Shown here: piece by piece, positions 36,093 through 44,769 of the stretch
Numbering within the stretch: the first letter of the stretch is position 1
How the letters are laid out: every line of letters starts with the position of its first letter
NCBI GenBank assembly: GCA_963800255.1
Contig: CAWDAK010000006.1
Span: 1 to 64,000 of the forward strand
Reading direction: 5' to 3'
From: DATFVA01 sp963800255
Lineage (GTDB): Bacteria > Bacteroidota > Ignavibacteria > Ignavibacteriales > Ignavibacteriaceae
Length of the DNA stretch: 64,000 bases
Translations under genes and position numbers: made by a program
The notes under the pieces: model-generated
Seen by the model: only the letters and a program-made list of their open reading frames with translations
What the model was told of the DNA's origin: nothing
Databases searched by the model: none

Positions 36093-37430
36093 TTAATTAG
36101 CCTGTACCAGTTCTTTTTCCACCTTCCGGATAACATTTAAGGCAGGTCTTGCCAGGTAGATATTAGCCGCAATCCTTCCGAATACGAAGGCTGCGGTAGC
36201 CCCTATTACCCCTACAACAGCAAGCAGCTTCAGGGCAGCGATAAGAACAATTACGATCCCGCTGAATTCTAATATTGTAGCAAAAGTTATATACTTGGTT
36301 TTTCTTGCATCTACCAGCAGGGCTCTCTGGAAACTTATCAAAACTGTCAGCATCGGAAAAATAGCCATTATCTTCAGGGGAATGATGCTGAACGCTGTCA
36401 ATTCTATTGACAACCCTGAGACATCGTTGAACCATATATAGGCAAGCGGGGTGTAAGCAATTATTAGAAGAACTCCCACCAGGCCGATTGAGAGGATGAT
36501 AGCGAATTGTCTCAGTATCTTATAATTTTCCGTATTCTCACCGAGCAGAGCAATAACTACTTCCTGGTAGGATAAACCAAGACTTCTGAAAATAAAAACA
36601 AACGAAGTGAGCACAGGCAGCACCGCAAGTGATTCAAGAGCCATCCGGCTCTGACCCATGAAAAAAGTAACAAACGGCTGAACCCCAAGGGTAATCATCG
36701 ATGTAAGTGCAAGCGGGTAATAAAAATTAAATATTTCTTTATGATTAAGCATGTTATTGTCCGGTATTGATTCCGACTTCATTTTTTTAAGAATAGGGGC
36801 AGCCATAAATCTGCTTGCAGCTGCTTCAGCTGTAACTCCTGCTGAAAGTGCAGAAGCACCGATAATAACCCCATCGACCTTAAAAAATAAATAAAGAACC
36901 AGTGCAGCCAGACCCATAGAAGTCAGCCGGACAATTGTACCGTATGCTACTCTTTTTGTAAGGTTATTCCTTATTAAGACTCCCTGGTAGAACCTCCTGT
37001 ATCCTATGGCCCCGGGCCAGGGCAGAAGTATAATCATTGCGGTATGAGTCAGTTTAGCCACCTCAATTGGTAAACCTATCAGATTCAACGCAATAAAGTA
37101 GAAAACAGAAGGGAGAATCAGCGTTAGCATCCCCAGAGTAACAAGAAAGTTTAGTGCGTATGTGAATGTCCTGAGTTTAGTGAATGAGTGAAAATTCCTT
37201 ACAAGCGATGTAGACGCACTCATCATCATAATTACGGGGGCTTCGATAATTAAAGCGAATGAAAATGCTACTCCGTATGCAGCAAGGTTGTACTTTGGTT
37301 CACCTAGCCTTGCAATAAGAGCTGTAAGAAAGGGACCTTCTACCGACATCATCAGCCAGGTTGCCGCAAGAGGCATCCAGAAAAGAAATATTTTCTTCAG
37401 GGTTAAGGCTTCCCTGTTGTCAGTTATCAA
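36093..37430 (-). CDS. MATE/ANK-like multi-pass transporter
   Basis: A membrane protein of about 445 residues with roughly 12 helices. It has the MATE-type openings WMPLAATWLMMSVEGPFLTALIAR and FYYPLALTSMITLGVQPFVTFF; the ANK (progressive ankylosis) family looks like the closest match. It probably exports a small anion or drug-like compound; the substrate is unknown. The start is uncertain: TTG at 37430 is preferred over a TTG at 37511 because a well-formed promoter (37483-37511) sits between them. An ATG further inside would remove the first helix. It converges with the SGNH gene and diverges from the DPP-IV-like gene. Confidence 0.75.
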   Translation of the reverse strand: MITDNREALTLKKIFLFWMPLAATWLMMSVEGPFLTALIARLGEPKYNLAAYGVAFSFALIIEAPVIMMMSASTSLVRNFHSFTKLRTFTYALNFLVTLGMLTLILPSVFYFIALNLIGLPIEVAKLTHTAMIILLPWPGAIGYRRFYQGVLIRNNLTKRVAYGTIVRLTSMGLAALVLYLFFKVDGVIIGASALSAGVTAEAAASRFMAAPILKKMKSESIPDNNMLNHKEIFNFYYPLALTSMITLGVQPFVTFFMGQSRMALESLAVLPVLTSFVFIFRSLGLSYQEVVIALLGENTENYKILRQFAIILSIGLVGVLLIIAYTPLAYIWFNDVSGLSIELTAFSIIPLKIMAIFPMLTVLISFQRALLVDARKTKYITFATILEFSGIVIVLIAALKLLAVVGVIGATAAFVFGRIAANIYLARPALNVIRKVEKELVQAN

Positions 37431-37482
37431 AGGTTTGTCCCGGGGCTTAAATAAAAGTATACTTTTTGATAATTTAGCAGTA

Positions 37483-37511
37483 CAAAAATAGGAAGATAAA
37501 GATGCCCTCAA
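37483..37511 (-). promoter_or_regulatory. Bacteroidota-type promoter for the MATE-like gene
   Basis: Read leftward, TTG (37511-37509) is followed after 18 bases by TATTTTTG (37490-37483), matching the TTG...TAnnTTTG consensus of Bacteroidota housekeeping sigma. Transcription would begin near 37475, upstream of the TTG at 37430, which argues that the TTG at 37511 is promoter and not start codon. Confidence 0.5.
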
Positions 37512-39724
37512 AAATTCATTTCCCGTTTATTATAGTTTTAATTGTAATGTTCACTGTCTGTAATATTGCAGTTCCCGGACAGGGAAAGGAAGAATATTCA
37601 GGTATAGAAGAGGCTTTTTCCACATCACATATCCTGAGGGGAAAATCCGGTCCGCTTGATGTCCAATGGATGGAAAACGGAACAGTTTATTCCTATACAC
37701 TAAGGAACACCCAAACGGGTCATAAGGAAATAAGGCAGTATTTTCCCGGTACCAAAGAAGATAAGTTACTTCTGGATACGGGCGAACTGACCTTCCCATC
37801 AACCGGCGAAGTTTTTAATTACACCGCCTACAGCTGGTCGGATGATTACAAACACCTGATATTTGAGACAAACTTCAGATCTATCTATCGTTATTCGGGC
37901 ATATCAGATTATTATCTCTATTCAACAGAAGACAAAAAATTAAAACTGCTGGTTAAAGATGCACGCACTGCAGAACTCTCTCCTGACGGCTCCCTTGCCG
38001 GTTTAGAACGTGAAGGTAACATATATGTCTATAACATTAAAGAAGAACGTGAACAACAACTGACAGATGATGCTTCTGGTACGGTTTATAATGGTCATGT
38101 CGACTGGGTATATGAAGAGGAGTTTGACGTTACCCGGGGATGGGAATGGTCTCCTGACAGCAAATATATTGCTTACTGGCATGTTGATGAAAGCAGCGAA
38201 CCTGTTTTCCAGATGACCGACTATGAGTCTCAGCATCCGGATTACGTTAAGTTCAGGGTTCCGCTTGTTGGTGATCCTAACGCGAAGATAAAAATAGGAG
38301 TTGTAAATGTTGCTGACGGAAGCAGAAAATGGATGGATGTTGATGAAGAATATATTCCCAGGATTTACTGGACAAGCGTACCGAACCAGCTTGCAGTAAT
38401 GACCCTTAACAGAAAACAAAATGATATGAAACTTTATTTCTTTAATATCCTTGATGGAAGTAAAAAACTAATATTGGAAGAAAAATCCGATACCTGGGTG
38501 GATATAAATAGTTTCTTTGAAAAAGTTAAAGACTTCCTTTGCTTCCCGGATGGTATGAACGAATTTTTTTGGATCTCTGATCGCAATGGATATCAGCACA
38601 TTTACCGGTATGATTATGATGGCAGGCTGATAAACCAGGTTACTGATGGTGCATGGACTGTTACCGGCATTGAAGGCATTAATTCTGAAAAGCATTTAAT
38701 TTATTATTCATCAACGGAAGTCTCTCCGCTTGAAAGACATCTATACTCCATAGGATTTGATGGAAGTGAAAAACGTAAAATCTCAGAGCAGCCTGGCAAG
38801 CATTCCTTTAACCTTTCTCCAAATTCAAATTATTATATAGATACTTATTCAAATGTAAATACTCCGAAACAGGTGGAATTACGGAGTACAAGCGGTGAAT
38901 TAATCAGCCGGCTTGAAGATAATGAAGGAGTAACAAGGTTCGTTCAATTCCATAAATATTCTCCATTAAGACTTTTTAGTTTTATTACTTCTGATAGTAC
39001 AAGAATTGATGGTGCAATGATCCTTCCATTTGATTTCGATTCAACCAGGAAATACCCGGTGGTATTTGATGTATACGGCGGCCCGGGTTCTCAGGGAATA
39101 TATAACGCATTTGAATCGGATGGCTGGCGGCAGTGGCTTGCACAGAACGGTTACATGATAGTTGATATCAATAACAGGGGGAATGGTAATTATGGAAGTA
39201 AATTTATGAAGATTGTTTATGGACAGCTCGGGAAATGGGAAAGTAATGATTATACAGAAGCAATAAACTATCTTTCAACCCTCGCTTATGTGGATACAAA
39301 CCGTACCGCAATAATGGGAACCAGTTATGGAGGTTTTATAACTATCTACACGATGCTGCTGCACCCCGGGATCTTTAAAACAGGCATCGCGAATTCAGCG
39401 GTTACCGACTGGAGGCTCTATGACGATATCTATACTGAACGGTTTATGGGATTGTCTGATGAGAATAAGGAAGGTTATGATAAAAGCTCTAATGTTTATA
39501 ATGCAGGGAGCCTTGATGGTAATCTGCTTATTATTCATTCAACTATGGATGATAATGTCCATGTTCAGAATACAATGCAGATGCTTACAGCATTAACTAA
39601 TGCGGGTAAAGATGCCGACTTAAGGATCTATCCCCCGGGGGGACACGGTGCAGTTTATAGTATGACAAATTATATGCTTATGCTTAAAGTATATTTCGAT
39701 TACCTTCAGCAGCACCTTAAGTGA
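37502..39724 (+). CDS. Dipeptidyl-peptidase IV-like S9 peptidase
   Basis: The 740-residue protein has a signal peptide (about 1-24) and a beta-propeller with the DPP-IV marker DWVYEEEFDV (the double Glu that binds the substrate N-terminus). The C-terminal hydrolase triad is Ser608 (GTSYGGF), Asp683 (STMDDNVH) and His715 (GGHGAVY). DPP-IV enzymes release X-Pro or X-Ala dipeptides. It is exported, probably to the periplasm. Downstream, LigD is encoded on the other strand. Divergent from the MATE-like gene with start regions overlapping. Confidence 0.9.
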   Translation: MPSKIHFPFIIVLIVMFTVCNIAVPGQGKEEYSGIEEAFSTSHILRGKSGPLDVQWMENGTVYSYTLRNTQTGHKEIRQYFPGTKEDKLLLDTGELTFPSTGEVFNYTAYSWSDDYKHLIFETNFRSIYRYSGISDYYLYSTEDKKLKLLVKDARTAELSPDGSLAGLEREGNIYVYNIKEEREQQLTDDASGTVYNGHVDWVYEEEFDVTRGWEWSPDSKYIAYWHVDESSEPVFQMTDYESQHPDYVKFRVPLVGDPNAKIKIGVVNVADGSRKWMDVDEEYIPRIYWTSVPNQLAVMTLNRKQNDMKLYFFNILDGSKKLILEEKSDTWVDINSFFEKVKDFLCFPDGMNEFFWISDRNGYQHIYRYDYDGRLINQVTDGAWTVTGIEGINSEKHLIYYSSTEVSPLERHLYSIGFDGSEKRKISEQPGKHSFNLSPNSNYYIDTYSNVNTPKQVELRSTSGELISRLEDNEGVTRFVQFHKYSPLRLFSFITSDSTRIDGAMILPFDFDSTRKYPVVFDVYGGPGSQGIYNAFESDGWRQWLAQNGYMIVDINNRGNGNYGSKFMKIVYGQLGKWESNDYTEAINYLSTLAYVDTNRTAIMGTSYGGFITIYTMLLHPGIFKTGIANSAVTDWRLYDDIYTERFMGLSDENKEGYDKSSNVYNAGSLDGNLLIIHSTMDDNVHVQNTMQMLTALTNAGKDADLRIYPPGGHGAVYSMTNYMLMLKVYFDYLQQHLK

Positions 39725-39742
39725 AGCCGGAGTGGTAATAGA

Positions 39743-41575
39743 TCATTGCTGGAGATTTTCAATACATTTTTGAAGGTCAATACCTTCAGCTAAAACCTTG
39801 TGGAAAATATCTCCTTTCTGCCCCAGCCGTCTGAAGATATTATTAATATTAAAGTCTGAGGGTTTTATTCCTTTTTTTACTTCACTCCAATCCAGCGGTG
39901 TAGCTACCGGGGCACCGGGCCTTGGCCTTACACTGTAGGGTGCGGCAAGTGTCTGGCTCCTTCTGTTCTGAAGATAATCCAGGTAGACTTTTTTCTTCCT
40001 TTTCGAGGGACTCCTTTCAAGACTGGTAATCCCCGGGATCTTACTATTAGCAAGTTTAGCAATAATGTGAGCGAATTCTTTTACGGTATCGTAATCATAT
40101 TTTGCTCCAAGAGGGACGTAAATATGAAGTCCTGTTGCACCTGAAGTCTTACAGTAGCTTGGTGCGCCTGCCTCATCCAGTACTTCCTTAACACATAGTG
40201 CTGTTTCAATAACCTTATCAAATTCTATTTCTTCCGGATCGAGATCAATTACAAAGTAATCCGGTTTATCAAGGTTGTCTATCCTGGAAAACCAGGGGTT
40301 AATTTCAATACAGCCGAGGTTTGCCATATATACAAGGGTCTCTTCATCATTACATATAAGGTACTTTATATTTTTATCGTTGGATTCAGAAAAAACATTC
40401 TTTGTCTTCAGCCATTTTGCATTAAGCTGTGCAATATCCTTCTGAAAAAAACTCTCACCTTTAATTCCATTGGGATGTCTTAGTAATGATTCCGGCCGGT
40501 CCTTTAAGTAGGGAAGTATGTAGCTGCTTATTTTTTGATAATACTCAATTAGATCACCTTTTGTATAGCCTTCCTCAGGCCAGTAAACCTTATCAAGGTT
40601 GGTTAATTTCAGTAACCTGGGATTTTTATCCTCTTTTTTATCTGATTTTTCTGTTTGCGGTTTGCTTTTTTTATCCGGCAACTCACGGCCAACATTTTCC
40701 GGTTTTTTATCCTCACGTAGCCTTTTAAATACCGGGTGCCTCATCATACCATCACCCGTCCACTCGGAAAATTCAACTTCGCATAAGAGTTCCGGTTTTA
40801 ACCATACTGCAGGCGTATTAGTTTTGGGTTTTTTAATAAAAGGGGAGCTCTTTTGTTCAAGGGGTTTAATCCTGTTGTAAATTTGCTTCAGATCCTCTTC
40901 AGAAAAGCCTCCGCCTGTATGTCCAATATATTCAAGTTGATTTTTATCATTGTAAACCCCAAGTACAAGTGCCCCGAAATAATTCCTGCTTCCCTTCGGT
41001 TTAGTATACCCACCTATAACTGCTTCCTGGCGCTTTTTAATTTTTAATTTCAGCCATTCTCTGGATCTTTTATTACGGTAGTATTTACTCTGAATATTTT
41101 TGGCTATTATTCCCTCCAGCTGCTTCTCCCCGGCAAGTTTATAAAACGCTTTTCCATCTTTGGGTATATGATCATTATACCTTAGCGGCGGTATATCCGG
41201 TAATATGTTTTTCAATATTTCCTTGCGGACTTTAAGAGGAAGGCCCGTTAAATCTTTTCCTTCAAAATAAATAAGGTCAAAAACATAATATATAAGCTGA
41301 CCTTTCCCTGATCTGCTGAAATTCTGGAGACTATGAAAATCGGATCTTCCCTGGTTATCAAGCACTACAATTTCACCGTCCAGTATCATATCTTTATCTA
41401 AATCTTTCAATGCTGCTGCTACCGGTTTATATTTCTGGTTGAAAGAATTCAGATTCCTTGAATATAAATCTACCTCTCCGTTTTTTATTTCTGCAATTGC
41501 ACGGTAACCATCCCATTTAATCTCATAAACCCAGTCGTCATTATCGAATGGTTCGTCTACCAGGGTTGCAAGCAT
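39743..41575 (-). CDS. ligD: DNA ligase D, ligase and polymerase domains
   Basis: The 610-residue protein has the ATP-dependent ligase domain first: the nucleophile Lys20 lies in YEIKWDGYR, and DMILDGEIVVLD and EGIIAK follow. Then comes a primase-polymerase domain with the catalytic DLDPE and LRHPNGIKGESFFQK. LigD seals and fills in DNA ends for non-homologous end joining with Ku. The order PE-LIG-POL seen in Bacteroidota LigD is kept with the gene just upstream. The two are in the same frame, separated by TGA (41666-41668) and an open 30-codon linker that reads VPGLTSRVKKYLDK and KYPHKIHP into this ATG. No good ribosome site precedes the ATG. Confidence 0.92.
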   Translation of the reverse strand: MLATLVDEPFDNDDWVYEIKWDGYRAIAEIKNGEVDLYSRNLNSFNQKYKPVAAALKDLDKDMILDGEIVVLDNQGRSDFHSLQNFSRSGKGQLIYYVFDLIYFEGKDLTGLPLKVRKEILKNILPDIPPLRYNDHIPKDGKAFYKLAGEKQLEGIIAKNIQSKYYRNKRSREWLKLKIKKRQEAVIGGYTKPKGSRNYFGALVLGVYNDKNQLEYIGHTGGGFSEEDLKQIYNRIKPLEQKSSPFIKKPKTNTPAVWLKPELLCEVEFSEWTGDGMMRHPVFKRLREDKKPENVGRELPDKKSKPQTEKSDKKEDKNPRLLKLTNLDKVYWPEEGYTKGDLIEYYQKISSYILPYLKDRPESLLRHPNGIKGESFFQKDIAQLNAKWLKTKNVFSESNDKNIKYLICNDEETLVYMANLGCIEINPWFSRIDNLDKPDYFVIDLDPEEIEFDKVIETALCVKEVLDEAGAPSYCKTSGATGLHIYVPLGAKYDYDTVKEFAHIIAKLANSKIPGITSLERSPSKRKKKVYLDYLQNRRSQTLAAPYSVRPRPGAPVATPLDWSEVKKGIKPSDFNINNIFRRLGQKGDIFHKVLAEGIDLQKCIENLQQ

Positions 41576-41665
41576 AGGATGAATTTTATGGGGGTACTTT
41601 TTAGATGGAGCTTTATCCAGGTATTTTTTAACCCGGGAGGTTAATCCGGGGACTTTTTTTTTACA

Positions 41666-42241
41666 TCACCGTTTCTGCAGATCTTCGATGGTATTTCCGG
41701 ATACTACTGAATTCTCTTGGTCAAGGATGTTTTCCTTAGAAGCATAATTGTCGCGATGTTTTATTAACAACCAGGCATTTTCTCCTCTTCCTTTCATTTT
41801 AACAAGTACAAACTCCCCCTTTAATTTTTGTCCATTCAGCACAAACTTAATTTCGCCTTTGTCAATGCCTTCACGCATCAGCTTTTCAGATTCCTTTTTA
41901 TCTTCGGTTGAAAGCGAATGGTACGTCCCGTTATCCCATATTATCACTTCACCCCCGCCGTATTCTCCTTTAGGAATAATCCCTTCAAAATCTTTGTAAT
42001 CAAAAGGATGATCTTCAACCATCATCGCAAGCCGTTTGTCTGAAGGATTCAGTGAGGGACCTTTCGGCACAGCCCAGCTTTTCAGTACCCCATCAACCTC
42101 AAGCCTGAAATCATAATGAAGATTGGTAGCATTATGTTTTTGAATTACGAAGACTAAAGCACTCCCTTTGGACTTTTTGCCGGCTGCCGGTTCGGGTGTT
42201 TTTTTGAAATCTCTCTTTTCTTTGTACTTCTTTAAAGGCAT
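41666..42241 (-). CDS. ligD: LigD 3'-phosphoesterase domain (PE), separated by an in-frame stop
   Basis: A 191-residue protein with the LigD phosphoesterase signature: FVIQKHNATNLHYDFRLEVDG, SWAVPKGPS, VEDHPFDYKDFEG and GEYGGGEVIIWDNG. This domain removes 3' phosphates and ribonucleotides at DNA ends. The natural C-terminal continuation is a linker to the ligase domain; here CGG is followed by TGA and then TGT-AAA-AAA-AAA in frame. It is either a nonsense change (for example CGA to TGA) or a true two-gene arrangement. The next gene upstream ends 6 bases before its start. Lysine-rich N-terminus (MPLKKYKEKRDFKK). Confidence 0.88.
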   Translation of the reverse strand: MPLKKYKEKRDFKKTPEPAAGKKSKGSALVFVIQKHNATNLHYDFRLEVDGVLKSWAVPKGPSLNPSDKRLAMMVEDHPFDYKDFEGIIPKGEYGGGEVIIWDNGTYHSLSTEDKKESEKLMREGIDKGEIKFVLNGQKLKGEFVLVKMKGRGENAWLLIKHRDNYASKENILDQENSVVSGNTIEDLQKR

Positions 42242-42247
42242 AAAAAA

Positions 42248-42580
42248 TTATTTATAGTTAAGAATAAAAAATGTACCTGCACCAATCAGGAGGATATAAA
42301 TCACTCCCAGCACAGAAGATGGTCTGGTTTTCGACAAAACATCTTTAAACAGGAAAACGGATCCAATAAAAAGAGCGGCCCAGGTTAAGATAGAAGCCGC
42401 GGTGAGGTCTCCCCCTTTATAAAGATCGCCGGGAATATTTATGACCATAAAACCGGATAAAAAAGCAAAAATGTGAATTACAACAGAAGTTATCGGGGCT
42501 TCTCTACCGGTGAAAAGGTTAAATAAAATATGCAGTCCAAATAAAAAGCTTACTGCAAACATAATAGCCGGTGCACTCAT
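42248..42580 (-). CDS. Small four-helix membrane protein in the NHEJ operon
   Basis: A 110-residue, very hydrophobic protein with four predicted helices (MFAVSFLFGLHILFNLF, SVVIHIFAFLSGFMVINI, SILTWAALFIGSVFLF, VLGVIYILLIGAGTFFIL). It was not recognised. It ends 6 bases before the phosphoesterase gene and starts 81 bases after the gene upstream, so it is inside the Ku-LigD operon. A direct role in repair is not evident; it may be a passenger or a membrane partner. Confidence 0.6.
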   Translation of the reverse strand: MSAPAIMFAVSFLFGLHILFNLFTGREAPITSVVIHIFAFLSGFMVINIPGDLYKGGDLTAASILTWAALFIGSVFLFKDVLSKTRPSSVLGVIYILLIGAGTFFILNYK

Positions 42581-42661
42581 GGAATCTCCTTGGCTTAAAA
42601 AATTATAAAACAGGGTTATAATCCGAATATCATATAATCGCGGCTCTAAGTCAAATAAATA

Positions 42662-43303
42662 TCAGGAACTTTTAATGTTATAAAAGTCCTCTCTGATTTC
42701 ATTATTTCTGTGCGCTTTTATAATAGCCATAGCTATGAAGATGTTACTGGATTTTTCAAAAAAATCAGCCGTTCTGAATTTAAGTATATCAAATGTCTCA
42801 TCCTGTTCTATTTCCATAGCGGCATTTATCAGATCCTTTGAGGCATCCGACAAATCAGGGAATTCAAATGACTGAATCCGGGCAATAATCTTTGATGCTG
42901 TTAATAAGGATGTCTTTAAGTTCTCTGCATCTAAAGAATCATTGTTTAATATTTGCATATTTATATTCAGCAATTTCTCTCTCTGAATTTTCATTCCTGC
43001 ATTATCCTGGTAATTATTACGTATCATCGCATTCAATACCCCCGATAGGTAAATCAATCCTTTGTTAACGTATTTCCGGTCAAGATCCGGATCCGTTGAT
43101 TTATGTTTTCTCACAAAGTCTATGAACATTGAGAGTTTTGATGCAATTTCATCTTCAGGACCATTTTCAGTTATTACCATAGCCGCGTACGAACTATTTT
43201 CATTTTTGTATGTATTTATCTGCATCCCCATCCATACAATCAGTATAACAAGCACCAGCTCCCAGGCTAAATATTTTATCTTCCTGTTTTCATTATCATT
43301 CAT
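42662..43303 (-). CDS. Single-pass membrane protein in the NHEJ operon
   Basis: A 213-residue protein with one membrane segment near the start (about residues 10-28, YLAWELVLVILIVWMGMQI) and a helical domain after it, rich in Asp, Glu and Asn. Not recognised. The helical domain has no visible catalytic motif. It lies 20 bases downstream of Ku, on the same strand, and is probably cotranscribed. Orientation of the domain (periplasmic if N-in) is inferred. Confidence 0.6.
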   Translation of the reverse strand: MNDNENRKIKYLAWELVLVILIVWMGMQINTYKNENSSYAAMVITENGPEDEIASKLSMFIDFVRKHKSTDPDLDRKYVNKGLIYLSGVLNAMIRNNYQDNAGMKIQREKLLNINMQILNNDSLDAENLKTSLLTASKIIARIQSFEFPDLSDASKDLINAAMEIEQDETFDILKFRTADFFEKSSNIFIAMAIIKAHRNNEIREDFYNIKSS

Positions 43304-43323
43304 ATAATTCTCCTGATCTTTAC

Positions 43324-44100
43324 TTATGCTGCGTTTTTCTTTTCCTCCAGACTCTTTTTCAACAATGTCATCATATCTACCACGTTGGATTTCTTTGGTT
43401 CTTTTCCTTTAACTTTCGGTTTCTTTCCCTTTGCTTTTGCTTCAATAATTTTTTTCAGGTCCTCTATGTAAGTGTCTTCGTATTCCTCAGGTTTGAATTT
43501 TGCAGTGGTCTGATCAATAAGGGAAATAGCCATTTTCAGTTCTTTATCATTCACTAATTTGGATTCAGGCAGGTTTAATTCATCAGTATTTCTGATTTCA
43601 TCGTGGTACCTCAGCTGGTTTAACAGCAGGAGTTTTCCATAAGGTTTTAGAACTGCAATGTGTTCGTGATTCCTCATTACAAAATTGGCTATCCCTACTT
43701 TTTTAGATTTCTTTAATGCCTCGCGAAGCAGGGCATACGGTTTATCCCCTCCTTTATCAGGCTCCAGGTAGTAGGGTTTTTGAAAGAAGATTGTATCAAC
43801 TTCTGACTCCATTACGAAATCCTGGATATCAATCGTTTTTGTTTTTCTTACATTCGCCTTCTCAAAATCTTCCGGCTCAAGCACTACATAATCACCCTCC
43901 CGGTACTCATAACCTTTAACAATGTCTTCATAAGGAATTTCTTTACCATCTGACCGGCATACGCGGGCATACTTAACAGGACATAAGTCATCCTTTCTGA
44001 GCATGTCAAGATCCAGCGAATTTGATTGGGAGCCGCTAAATAGCCTTACCGGTATAGTTACCAAACCAAAGCTGATTGTTCCTGACCAGATAGCACGCAT
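43324..44100 (-). CDS. ku: Non-homologous end joining protein Ku
   Basis: The 258-residue protein starts MRAIWSGTISFGLVTIPVRLF, a hallmark of bacterial Ku, and includes DLDMLRKDDLCPVKYARVCR and EKANVRKTKTIDIQDFV. It is the homodimeric DNA end-binding ring that recruits LigD. The C-terminus is Lys-rich (AKGKKPKVKGKEPKK), as often seen. It heads the operon Ku - membrane protein - membrane protein - LigD(PE) - LigD(LIG-POL). Confidence 0.95.
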   Translation of the reverse strand: MRAIWSGTISFGLVTIPVRLFSGSQSNSLDLDMLRKDDLCPVKYARVCRSDGKEIPYEDIVKGYEYREGDYVVLEPEDFEKANVRKTKTIDIQDFVMESEVDTIFFQKPYYLEPDKGGDKPYALLREALKKSKKVGIANFVMRNHEHIAVLKPYGKLLLLNQLRYHDEIRNTDELNLPESKLVNDKELKMAISLIDQTTAKFKPEEYEDTYIEDLKKIIEAKAKGKKPKVKGKEPKKSNVVDMMTLLKKSLEEKKNAA

Positions 44101-44356
44101 TTAAACCATCCGTATTATTTCTACCTGTATATAGATATTATGAAAGATTAAAAATATTAGACCAGTCACAGAAGTGAGATGAGGCAACTAAGATGTGTTA
44201 AAAATCCGGGTTTACCCTTCAGGGTTCATTTCCCGGAGAAGACTGCTATTTGATTAAATTTTTTTAATCCTTTTTTAAGATGTTATTCATCTGCGAGCAT
44301 TAGGTTTCAATCGTAATTAATAGGCTCTGACAACAAAGACTTTTAGAGGTAAAAAA

Positions 44357-44677
44357 ATGAAGACCCGTTTAGTATTATCGATTTCTGTTCTCCTGGCCTT
44401 TTTTATTATGAGTACTTACTCATTCGCACAGGAAAAGCCCGTTACACCGGTAAAAACTGTAAAGCAAATCCATGACAAACAGATTACCAGGTCAGCCAAA
44501 ACTAACAAGGTGAGCACAAACAAAGTAAGTGCTCTGAAAACAGCTGACAAAAAAATCACAAAAAAAACCGGAAAAATGAAGAACAATAAGATAGTGAAGA
44601 ATGAAGCATCCCCAAAATCAGTTCAGAAGGAAGTAGTTCATCATAAAAAGTTGGAAAAGAAGACCCAGAAAAAATAG
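44357..44677 (+). CDS. Small lysine-rich exported protein
   Basis: A 106-residue protein with a clear signal peptide (about 1-24, MSTYSFAQ). The mature part of about 82 residues holds roughly 24 Lys and few acidic residues, with no Cys and no obvious fold. It may bind DNA, LPS or lipids electrostatically, or act as a chaperone-like decoy; nothing in the sequence decides. It immediately precedes a two-component system and ends 21 bases before a palindrome, then a terminator. A signal or target of the two-component pair is a reasonable guess. Confidence 0.65.
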   Translation: MKTRLVLSISVLLAFFIMSTYSFAQEKPVTPVKTVKQIHDKQITRSAKTNKVSTNKVSALKTADKKITKKTGKMKNNKIVKNEASPKSVQKEVVHHKKLEKKTQKK

Positions 44678-44698
44678 AGCAATACTCCTCAAAAAAAT

Positions 44699-44725
44699 AA
44701 ATTTACAGTTATGAGCTGTAAATTT
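44699..44725 (+). other. 10-bp inverted repeat upstream of the response regulator
   Basis: AAATTTACAG (44699-44708) and CTGTAAATTT (44716-44725) form a perfect inverted repeat with a 7-base spacer. It lies directly before a terminator. It may be an operator bound by the regulator encoded downstream, or part of a two-hairpin terminator. Confidence 0.45.
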
Positions 44726-44726
44726 G

Positions 44727-44756
44727 AAGGAGAGTGTAAAAACTCTCCTTTTTTTT
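44727..44756 (+). terminator. Intrinsic terminator just before the regulator gene
   Basis: AAGGAGAGT-GTAAAA-ACTCTCCTT is followed by a T-run to 44756. Only 13 bases separate it from the ATG of the response regulator at 44770. It shares the GGAGAG...CTCTCC core with the terminator at 45605. Confidence 0.8.
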
Positions 44757-44769
44757 ATATTTTTCTTCT

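Noticed and set aside
38003..38419. 138-codon minus-strand frame opposite the DPP-IV-like gene
   Set aside because: It is antisense to the propeller with the conserved EEEF motif; no domain in the translation.
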